A stretch of DNA of 14,560 bases from Cruorifilaria tuberocauda (lineage: Eukaryota; Nematoda; Chromadorea; Rhabditida; Onchocercidae): the NCBI GenBank assembly GCA_013365365.1, contig JABVXU010000937.1, forward strand, positions 1 through 14,560. Direction: 5' to 3'. Below the pieces are notes generated by a model. It had not been told where the DNA came from. It saw nothing but the letters and a program-made list of their open reading frames with translations, and searched no databases. Shown in pieces: positions 1 through 8,800 of this stretch; position 1 is the stretch's first letter; each line of letters starts with the position of its first letter. The position numbers were made by a program, and so were the translations under genes.

Positions 1-71
1 ATTGCTGAATCATTGTAACAAACGGAAGTTTTCTGATCGGTTGCTTGACTTGCCGACGTGGTCGGTTTTGG

Positions 72-85
72 TTTTTTGGTTTCAG
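72..85 (+). promoter_or_regulatory. Probable trans-splice (spliced-leader) acceptor upstream of the peptide gene
   Basis: A T-rich tract ending in TTTCAG at 85 has no matching donor upstream in the window and lies 58 bases before the ATG at 144. In nematodes such an outron end is where a spliced leader is added. If it is used, the ATG at 45 is removed from the mRNA, which supports 144 as the start. Confidence 0.45.
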
Positions 86-143
86 TTTGTCTGAAAAGTC
101 ATTTCAACCTAAATCTGTTCCTATCAACAAATCAACAAAGATA

Positions 144-217
144 ATGAAAGCGATAAAATTATTTGTGTTAATTGCCATCTTGATCATTGCTATGTCTGAT
201 GTAATAATGGGAGCAAG
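144..217 (+). CDS. Exon 1 of the six-cysteine peptide: signal peptide
   Basis: The exon codes for residues 1-24 plus two bases of the Arg codon. It begins at the ATG that starts the hydrophobic leader and ends at AG|GTTTGT, a strong nematode-style donor. Nearly the whole exon is signal peptide, so the exon border lies almost at the expected cleavage point, an arrangement common in secreted peptide genes. Confidence 0.75.
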
Positions 218-550
218 GTTTGTTAAATTTTCTCTTTTCTTTCTCTTTATTTTACTATTTGTAAATGGGACGATGAGATGAGATGCTTCTCTTATCTCTC
301 ACAGTTAAGGGATTTCGTTATCTGAAAAAAGAAAGAAACGTTTCAGTTCGAAATTTACATTTTGATCAGTGAATATTAGAATCAAGCATATTTAGTTTCA
401 AGCTATTTCAAATTGATAAAATGAATTGTTGATTACAGAATAGCAACGTGCAAATACAGATGCAAGAAATATTGGAAATGTATGGATAAAGGGAAGACAT
501 ACTGTGACCAATATAAGAGATTCTGTGATTGTCCAACGCATCCAACTTAA
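144..550 (+). CDS. Two-exon gene for a small secreted six-cysteine basic peptide (61 aa)
   Basis: Joining 144-217 to 439-550 gives 61 codons and a TAA stop at 548-550. Residues 1-24 form a classic signal peptide: Lys-containing start, a hydrophobic core rich in Leu/Ile/Val/Ala, and a small-residue end at Gly-Ala. The mature part of about 37 residues has six Cys spaced C-X3-C-X5-C-X7-C-X6-C-X1-C, is rich in Lys and Tyr, and is clearly cationic. The even cysteine number and signal peptide imply a disulfide-bonded secreted peptide. The intron (218-438) has an AG|GTTTGT donor and a GATTACAG acceptor and splits an Arg codon. The Met at 144 is preferred over the in-frame ATG at 45, because the upstream version would bury the signal sequence and a probable trans-splice acceptor lies between them at 85. 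The C-X3-C and C-X-C elements recall CS-alpha-beta defence peptides, but I do not recognise the family; function is inference. Confidence 0.72.
439..550 (+). CDS. Exon 2 of the six-cysteine peptide: mature peptide
   Basis: The exon follows the acceptor ATTACAG and carries all six Cys codons (449, 461, 479, 503, 524 and 530). It ends with a Pro-Thr-His-Pro-Thr tail and TAA. Reading it in the other open frame from 504 gives an unrelated peptide without features, so this frame is chosen by its splice phase and cysteine pattern. Confidence 0.72.
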
Positions 551-650
551 CTTTGGTGATTTTGGTGATAAGCGGAATTTCTCATACGGTGATCAATCCG
601 TACCTTTATCACTTAAATGTGTTATTAAATTACATTCATTTCCACTTGGG

Positions 651-656
651 AATAAA
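651..656 (+). terminator. Candidate polyadenylation signal AATAAA of the peptide gene
   Basis: A canonical AATAAA hexamer lies 101 bases after the stop codon at 548-550. A second AATAAA at 849-854 is a later alternative. AT-rich DNA makes such hexamers frequent by chance, so only the position gives support. Confidence 0.45.
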
Positions 657-1079
657 AATATTATACAATTAAATATGGCTCAGATTATTCCAGCATTCTT
701 GAAAAGCTAAGTTAAGAATATTTCAAGTTATCACTTGTCAAACATATTTTAATAATAGAACTTTTGTCTTTGTTTATGAGTGGAAAATAAGTTAGAAATG
801 TGCTGAATGAAATCAAATCAGAATTTCAAATCCGTTTTCTTCACTATAAATAAATATATTGAAAAGAAAGATTGGAGAAGAAGTAATCTAAATGATAATG
901 GAAATCTAAGCTTCGATCGTATTTGAATTATCTCACAGAAACTATTTATCTTTTCTTAATCAAAATCATTTTTCCCATATCCATGAAACATCCAATTTAT
1001 ACCAAACTAGTGTGTTAAACAATACGAAAAGTAACCGGTACAGCTACTATAATATGCTAATCCTTAAAATTTCATATTA
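657..1079. other. AT-rich intergenic sequence
   Basis: Apart from the second AATAAA at 849-854 I see no gene, RNA gene or clear repeat here. Confidence 0.6.
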
Positions 1080-1661
1080 TTCCGTAAAACTGGAAACGGT
1101 GTTTGCTTGTTCAAAATTATAGGGAATCATCGGATTCTTTTAGGATGGAACAAATCCGCAACACATTGTCGTATTACCAATGAAATACATTTGTACTGAT
1201 TTACGTTGATCGTCTTGAGAGAAGGCAAAGAGCATAAGTTTGAAAGTAAGTTGGCGTGAATTGATTTGTTGCGGCTTTTGCGCGAACGACGTTACCTATA
1301 AGGATAGGTTATATTTCTTAATGTTAGATAACAAACGCTTTGATTTAATGATATAACTGGCAAGCGAAGTGTTTAACAACTCTAAGTTGAAACGTTTTAA
1401 CTTTTCCGGCGAGACAAAAAATCTTTCGTTTCGCCTTTAATTTCAGGATCTTGTAGTAAATTCAGCATAATGCCGAGAACGTGTGGACTCAAATTTTATT
1501 CATCAATCCGAGATAACTGTATTTGCGTGATTGTTCAGCACAGAATCATACTTGAAACTGTTTCTCATTAACATCTTTCAGCCACTCGTAGCCGTGCTCG
1601 TAACGTGTATCTTCAAGTCTCGCCGTACGTCACCACACTCTCTCGTTCACCTGTCATACGT
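1080..1661. other. G+C-richer intergenic island with splice-like signals on both strands; possible unrecognised or decayed exons
   Basis: Base composition changes visibly: runs such as GCGGCTTTTGCGCGAACGAC and GCCGTGCTCG occur, while the flanks are as AT-rich as the introns. Plus strand: acceptors TTTCAG end at 1446 and 1581, and a donor CGT|GTAAGA begins at 1662. Minus strand: an open frame of 51 codons runs from the acceptor-like CCTTATAG at 1296 to a TAA at 1140-1142, and shorter open frames lie at 1397-1495 and about 1548-1625. None joins convincingly to another, and none is a recognised domain. Open frames of this length are expected by chance at this composition. It could be an unannotated exon set, a decayed gene, or a non-coding transcript. 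Confidence 0.3.
1582..1661 (+). other. Exon-like block bounded by acceptor and donor (80 bp)
   Basis: The block starts directly after CATCTTTCAG and ends at CATACGT|GTAAGA. The G+C-rich part coincides with these two borders, as an exon would. Two plus-strand frames are open across it and one is closed by an early TAG. No start codon or connecting exon was found, so coding status is unknown. Confidence 0.25.
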
Positions 1662-1900
1662 GTAAGAAGTTGATAATAATTATAGATGTAAACATATGCT
1701 TTGTGCCAAGATTTGATAAAGGATTTGCACATTGAATATTTCATTTGTTTTTATTAGTCTGCTCAGTTATTTTTATAAAATAAGCATGATCAATTAAATT
1801 TAGTCCGATGTGATTAATAAACGGTGTCCTCTCACTTATTTTTACTTGTCGTACGTGTAACACGTTAAAAAAACTTATATATAGATGAGAACATACGTCT
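1649..1900 (+). repeat. Diverged direct repeat, copies at 1649-1700 and 1844-1900
   Basis: Both copies share the order AC(C/T)TGTC(A/G)TACGTGTAA, then an A/T-rich middle, then TATAGATG and AACATA. The second copy is about 5 bp longer in the middle. The copies start 195 bp apart. The shared TACGTGTAA core is the least diverged part. No transposon end or gene explains the pair. Confidence 0.5.
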
Positions 1901-2485
1901 ATTCGAATGCAACGTTGTATGGAAATTATAAAGTTATTTCAATGATAACACTGATAATTTACATTTTTATTATCGAAAGGTATAAGATCACAGCAACAAA
2001 ATTCTACAACAAATAGTGGCAGATATGTTGTTCTAAAGTATTTTGTAACTTGGACATCCTAAAGGTAAGCTCATAAAATAAAAAACTGATTTAAAAGAAA
2101 GAATGCTAAACTTCAAATTTGCAATAAATCCATCCATAGATATTAGCTTAAAGATCGTAATTGACGTAAAAAAGAACGTTTTGTAAAAGAATTAAAATAA
2201 ACATCAAATATGAAAATTATTCATAATATTCAAACTAATAAAATGTTAATAATCAATAAATAACAAAAAAATGAAAGAAAAAATAGTTTAACAAAAAATT
2301 TTAAATTTAAAGCGAATTATCCATGCTTATTATATTGATTGAAAAAGAAAGAAAAGAGGAAAGATCGAGATCAAATCGAATTAACTAATCAATACCTCGT
2401 TTTTCAGGCTCGAAGAAAAGAAAACAAAAAAGTGTAAAATAACACTACCAATTGATAATATATCATTATTATTATCATTATCACA
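1901..2485. other. Sequence beyond the 3' end of the F-BAR/SH3 gene; presumed 3' UTR and intergenic
   Basis: No canonical AATAAA is found on the minus strand within about 500 bp of the stop at 2486; the nearest hexamer variants are AATAAG at 2331-2326 and AATATA at 2336-2331, and a canonical one reads at 1972-1967. On the plus strand a TTTTTCAG acceptor-like site at 2400-2407 is followed by a Lys/Arg-rich nine-codon open frame, too short to call. Minus-strand 2058-1939 is an acceptor-led 39-codon open frame discussed as a possible alternative end. Confidence 0.4.
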
Positions 2486-2842
2486 TCAACCATTATTAGC
2501 ACAAGCTACATATGACGTTGGAAATCGTCCAATTTTATTACTTACTTTCCATTTCACACTATCATTTCCATCAATTATTTGATTATTGGAAATAATCTGT
2601 CCAATCATCCAATCATTACCAATTTTACCTTCCACTAAAACGCAATCACCTGCGTGAACATCCAGTTCATCGTCTGTTTTAGCTGTAAAATCGTAAAGAA
2701 CGCGATAGATACGTTTAATTGTTTCACTATTACTGGTACACGTTGATGATGACGTATTTTGCATATGCTGTAATTCATCGCATGATATCATCGAACGTGG
2801 AGCAGCGTATTGTTCTAACGGTTCACGTGTATCATTAACAAT
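2486..2842 (-). CDS. Exon 12 (residues 425-542): C-terminal SH3 domain and stop
   Basis: Acceptor CTTTATAG; TGA at 2488-2486. A Ser/Thr/Asn-rich linker (~450-466) precedes the SH3 domain. SH3 landmarks are VLYDF (472-476, ALYDY motif), DDELDV (481-486), Trp502 of the binding groove, GRFP (529-532) and SYV (534-536). The second Trp of the usual WW pair is Met. Between the Trp502 strand and GRFP lie about 12-14 extra residues compared with typical SH3 domains, and within them the DNA reads a perfect GTAAGT at 2545-2540. Confidence 0.88.
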   Translation of the reverse strand: MVNDTREPLEQYAAPRSMISCDELQHMQNTSSSTCTSNSETIKRIYRVLYDFTAKTDDELDVHAGDCVLVEGKIGNDWMIGQIISNNQIIDGNDSVKWKVSNKIGRFPTSYVACANNG

Positions 2843-5800
2843 CTATAAAGAGGAAAATTAACTATACGTAAATTTGACGTATTTTTTATATCGAAATTTA
2901 TTTCACTTAAATTTCATGTGTAAATACAAAGTAGTAATTTAGCAGTAAATTTTCATTATAAGATGAATAATTGTGATAGATTGAAATATCATGTGATAAT
3001 TAAAATTTATCACTTCTGAATGATTCTTTTATCTCTTTTATCACTATTAAATAAATTTTATCATTTCACGTAAATACTAGTACTGTGATAAAAGAAACCT
3101 TAAGCATAACTTCTGCGTGTAAGTGTAAATGATGTATTGAAGTAAATCTTCATTTTCTTATTTTTTATTTTCGTTTTTATCAAATGGCAGAAAATGGAAA
3201 AGAAAGATCTTACTGGTTCAGTTTCATCTTCCATACTTGAGGTTGTTGGTAAACTTGGCGCAGATGGTCTTTCATCATTTTCATATTCATCTAAAGGTAT
3301 TGTCAATACCGTTTGCGCCAAACCCTGTATTACAAATAAAAAACAACGAAAAATTAATAAACATTTTACAATTAATATTTATTTGAGAGAAATCATTTTC
3401 ATGAATTTTTTCTTTTCTTTCCTTTTTTTCGTTCTAGAATTAAGATAAAAGGAAATAATTGTAAAAACTAACCATTTTATCTTTAAGTTTTTGCTGATAA
3501 CGCGCTAATCGATGATATTCTCGATTTTGTGCACCATCGATACTTTTCAATGCTTCGTTTATTTTATGAATCAAATATTCCAAAAATTCGATATAACTCT
3601 TCAAGAGAAGGAAATCATGAGAAATTTTTGATAAATTTAAAAACTTAGATAAAAATTATGAGCAAAATCAATTATTTTTGAAGTAAATTTGCTTGCTAAA
3701 GAATTGGATTACTTGATGTCATTTATCACTTATCATAAATATAAACAATTGATAGTGTTAACTAGAGCTATGAATGATAGGATAAGTTGAATATATCGAA
3801 TGGCTAATTTTAATTTAAATTAAATTTTTTTAAATTTAATTTAACCTTTTATTACAGTTTTCTTTTTTATTTTCTGAAATTTACTTAAATTTACTAATAG
3901 ATTTTTTTAAAATCATTCATAAACAATTTTTAATTTAAATGCGATAATAATTGCTTTTGTAAACATTCAAAAATTATCAAATTTTTAAAAATTAACAACA
4001 AATTCCATTTTAGTATAATTATCAATTCTAATAAATTAATTCAAACCTATCCACATCACAACGTGAAAACATTAAGATACACGTAAAAAAATGAATTCAT
4101 TTTAATCTTTTTGATCATTTTGAATTAAAAAAAGTGAATTAATATAAACTTACACAATTCGTGATATTAGTTGATGATAGTAAGATTGAATTTGTTTCTA
4201 CCTGAGTACGCTTCAGATATTCGTGAAGTACCGCACTAATTCGTTCCAACGTCCAACGTCGTCGCTGTCCACCGATTACTTCAGCAAAATTTTCCGCCTA
4301 AAAATCATTATATACTTTAATAATTACTCATATTTTTTTCCGCCATCTTATACTTTTATTTAATAATTCATCATATTCTTAATAAATAATAATCATTTTC
4401 AAGTACTTACTTATATTTATTATATTCATTATTATATTATCAACATCTACTCTATTCATTATTATATTTATAATTAATTAACTGATAAATTAAAATAGCA
4501 AATATTTATTGTTTACAATCATCTAATATGATATGAAATTGTTTATCATTTTTATAATCAATTAATCGATAATCATAATACAATAATCATTGTCATTTAA
4601 TCAACCTTATATGTATCACTAAATATCATAGTATGATTTGAAGCTATTAAGCTAACTATTACTGTAGCAAAGTTTAATTATAATAAAATTATTAAACTGA
4701 GAAAGAAAAATAAATAAATGAAATTTCTAACATATTCAAAGAAAAAGTCTTATCAATCAATTACAAAAAAAGAGAGTAAAACAAACTAACATGAAAATCA
4801 CATAAATAGATTGTATGATTTGTTGAACAAATTGGTGTTAACATTGATATTTGCTCGTTTGGTTCTGCACTGATAGCATCATTTAATGCATTCATACAAC
4901 GCTCAAACATCTATAAAATCAATTATTACTCAATTTCAATTAATTACTAAATTTCAATAAAACAATGAAATTTCATTTTAACGGAAAAAAGAATAGAAGT
5001 GAAAGGTAAAGAATGCATCATTGAAAAAAAGGACAAATTGTTGATTAATTAATTAATTGATAACAGATAACAAAAAGTCAAAGATAAGACAAACAGAAAA
5101 AAATTCCTTTCAAAATTACCGCTTAAATGACCTTTGCATTAATTGAAATGACCTTCGATATTGAATTCCATACATTTATAGTGCTTTTTGAAATATAACG
5201 TTTAATATTTTAAATGAATGAAACGAAAAATTATGTATATAATGAATTAATTAACTAACTACTTTTACTCTAATTAGTGAAATAGTAAATGAGAGGAAGA
5301 ATTAAATAAATATTATAATTTAAACTGAAAAGAGAAAAAAATGATAAATAATTTTTCATTATACTGATGGATTATCATTATCATTAATTAGAAAATGAGA
5401 TTATTTTAATTAAACTTGTCTTTTATTTTACTTAAAATTTTTTATTTTATGTTATTTTAACCTTAAACTAAGTTTTTCAAAATTAATTTTAACAAGTAAA
5501 TCAACTGAAATTAACTGGACAATAAATGAAAAATAAACAATAAACAAATATAGAAGATAAGTTAACTACACATGCATATAGTATTAAATCAATTTTCCAT
5601 AGATAATCATTACTATGATTGATAATGATTTCTCGTTCATTACTATGATTAATAATTATTTCTCATTCATTACTATGATTAACAATTATTTTTCGTTTTT
5701 CATTTTTCAAATTTAAGAACTTTTTACCATATTTAAATTAGGTCCTAATTGAGAAATTTTTCGTTGAAATCGTCCAAGCGCTGTTTGACAATGCGCTAAA

Positions 5801-8800
5801 CGTTGTTTTTCAACAACTTCCAAATATTCAACACCTTTCCGAAGTACGCCATCCGTCACACGTCGTTGACGTTCAGTTGCTATCGTTTCTTCAATATATG
5901 CTTGCTCCTGTTTCATCACTTGCTCTAACAATTTCCGTTTTCTCACTGATAACTAAACGAAATAGAAATAACGAAAATCGAAATAGGAAAATAATTAATT
6001 AAGGAATTAATTACAAATTAATTTTCTCGATTTTTCTTTTCTTCATTTCCTTTTTATGTTTTGTTTTGTTAAATTAAAAACTTGTTCGAAAAATAGAAAA
6101 TAACCAATCATATCAATTTCCCATCGATAATCATTACTATGATTAACAATGATTTCTCGTTTTTTATATTTCAAATTTAATGAAATTAGAAGAAAAAAAA
6201 ATATTCCAAAGATTAAATGCAATTCGATAAGGTAAAATTATAAAATTATTATTTTAAACTCTGACAATCAATCAATAAATTGAGATTGATAATGAACGGA
6301 ACATTGATTTGAAATTATTCAACGCTAATTATTATCACTATTATAATTTATTATTCATTTTATTATTACCATTGTAATTAAATTTACTGTTATTATTTCA
6401 ATTTAAAAAAAAAAGAGAATAATGAAATTAAAAAACCTTGATATTTGATAAATGATCATTGTCGATGAGCTGTTCAACCTTTTCAAGATCACGACTGGAG
6501 CTATGCAATAGACGTTTGATTTTTGATAATTCATCACGTTTAGAGGTCAAAAAACGCAATTCCCGATTCGCTAACTGCTCCGTCTTCAAATCAAATCAGT
6601 ATTTCCGAAAAAAGAATTACTTTAAGAAGTAATAGATTTATTACAAATTCATATTCAGATATAATACTAATTAATGAACAATAAAGGAAGAATTAAAATG
6701 AGTTCCAAAATTTTTCAAATCAAAGAAATAATTAATGAATACATTTTTTTTTCAAATTATCTGCCCTATGGCTTATTTGATAATTTAATAAAATATAATA
6801 AAATTTTTTTATTTCAAATTGCATGAAATAGTATTTGAAACAAAAAATAGGGAGAATTAAAATTCAATAAATTTATGCAAATTTATTACCTTTTAATTTA
6901 TGCTTTACTAAAAACTTTTCCTTCAAAAAAAAACAAAAATTAAATAATTATTTTGTGCAAATAAAAAAATGCCAAAATAATAAAGTAAATTAGAGAAAAT
7001 TGCTCAGATATGATAAGTATTGAGAATAAAACTGAATATTTGATTTCTGGCAATTAAATATGATATAATTATGAGTTATCAGCGATAATTTATAACTCAT
7101 TGTGAATTTACTAAAATGAAATATGATCTGGAACATACGGCACGAATTGTTTTTTGTTGAGAGTTGAAAATGGCTCGAAGAGGTTGCACGATATCATCTG
7201 TTATAGCTGATCCAAGATTACTGCAAGTATTTGCAAATTCCAATTAAGATTTTTTAGTTATTAGGTAAAGTTCTTAGTTCTTAGTTATAAGGTAAATAAT
7301 TTTCGTATTAGCATTCATTTTATGCACTTATAATTGGCCAAAATTTTACTTGTAATCATTTTCTTATTTTATCTTAATTCCAATTAAAATGAAGAAGGAA
7401 TTTCTACTTTAAAAGGAAATAGATGTAAATAATTTTTTGAAAAGTGCATTGATCGAATAGAGATAATTTACTAAAACAATTACGCGCAATCACAAAGACT
7501 GATCAATGATTTTGATTAAAATTTTAACTTACTTATGTATGCTAGCTTGAGCATCGAATTGATCAGCAACATAACTCCATCCACGATCGATAATCCTATA
7601 AAAATATTTCATTTATTGATCTATTCATGTAGAAAATCATTAGTTGCAAAATTTATTCCACAAATATTAATTTTTTAATACAATGATGACATGAATATAT
7701 TAATAATCCGGAAATTTAAAATGATAATCAATTAGGGATATCAGATCATTCGGCGGAAATTATCACTTCGATTAACTAAACAAAGATTGCATCGATTTCG
7801 TACTGATAATTATTGTATTAACATTAGCTTATTTAACATTTAATAAGCGCTTAATAAGCTCTCAGACTCATTGATCAACAATAATATTGTATTAATAGAA
7901 ATATTAATTTGAAATTTAACGAAAATATTTAAATAAATTTTAAAATTTATTAAAATAAAAAATTTCACGTATGTATATGTATTTTAGAAATTTTTAGAAA
8001 GTTCATGATAACAAAACTATGAAATGCAATAGATTTTAAAATCAATTAAGAATTTAAAAGTTAATTTAATTATTCAATTATATATTTACACGCCCTCATT
8101 ATCATTAAACATTTCAATGAACGCTTCTCTCATTTATAAATTTTCATTTGAAAATAAAATTCCTAATTGATGCGAAGTTTAATTATTATTTAACTATCAT
8201 TTCGAAGTATTTTATTGTTTCTCAATAATTATTATCAATGTTAAATTTAATTAATGTTGTGAAATGTAAGATTTGTGATATTTATTGAGAATAAACTATT
8301 TGATAAACATATAAACAATAAATATTGTTAATTATACTATCATTTTTTTCGCAATTTGTTTATTCATTACAAATATTACAATTACATTTTGTAATATATT
8401 AAATATCGATAGTACTAAAATGTGCAGCATATATTATTCATATATTCCTATTTATTAGATCATTTATCAGTAAAGAAGTAAAAGTAAATCTTCATTAGAC
8501 GAATATACAAGTAAATAAATAGTACAATCATCTAGGATAATTACGTGAAATTTCACGTGGTTAAGTCAAAGATTATGAATATTTTAGGCGGAGAAAAGGA
8601 ATAAAATGCATTAAATAAATGAATATTTATCTGACAAATGGGTATTTGAAATTGATGAATAACTGACATAACAGTAATAATTAATTGATAATATACTTAA
8701 AGGAAATTCAAAAGAAAAAATTTTTTAATTAAAATTGGAAAAAAGTTACCCAGGCGATTTCGCTGAAACTTTATGCAATCTCGCCGATAATTTTTGCATT

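Noticed and set aside
45..281. 78-codon open frame starting at 45 and running past 217
   Set aside because: The first part lies upstream of the likely leader start and the last part is intron translation past the GTTTGT donor. Only 144-217 is kept as coding.
504..710. 68-codon plus-strand open frame
   Set aside because: It overlaps exon 2 of the peptide in another frame, has no domain or leader, and would break the cysteine-bearing frame.
1287..1310. Hairpin ACCTAT-AAGG-ATAGGT as a possible RNA structure or terminator
   Set aside because: The stem is only 6 bp with a mismatch directly outside it, and no surrounding RNA gene was seen.
1470..1571. 33-codon plus-strand frame after the TTTCAG at 1446
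   Set aside because: Short, without leader or domain, overlapping an equally open minus-strand frame; kept only as part of the unexplained island.
3194..3448. 84-codon plus-strand open frame
   Set aside because: It is antisense to exon 11 and then runs through AT-rich intron sequence; no recognisable features.
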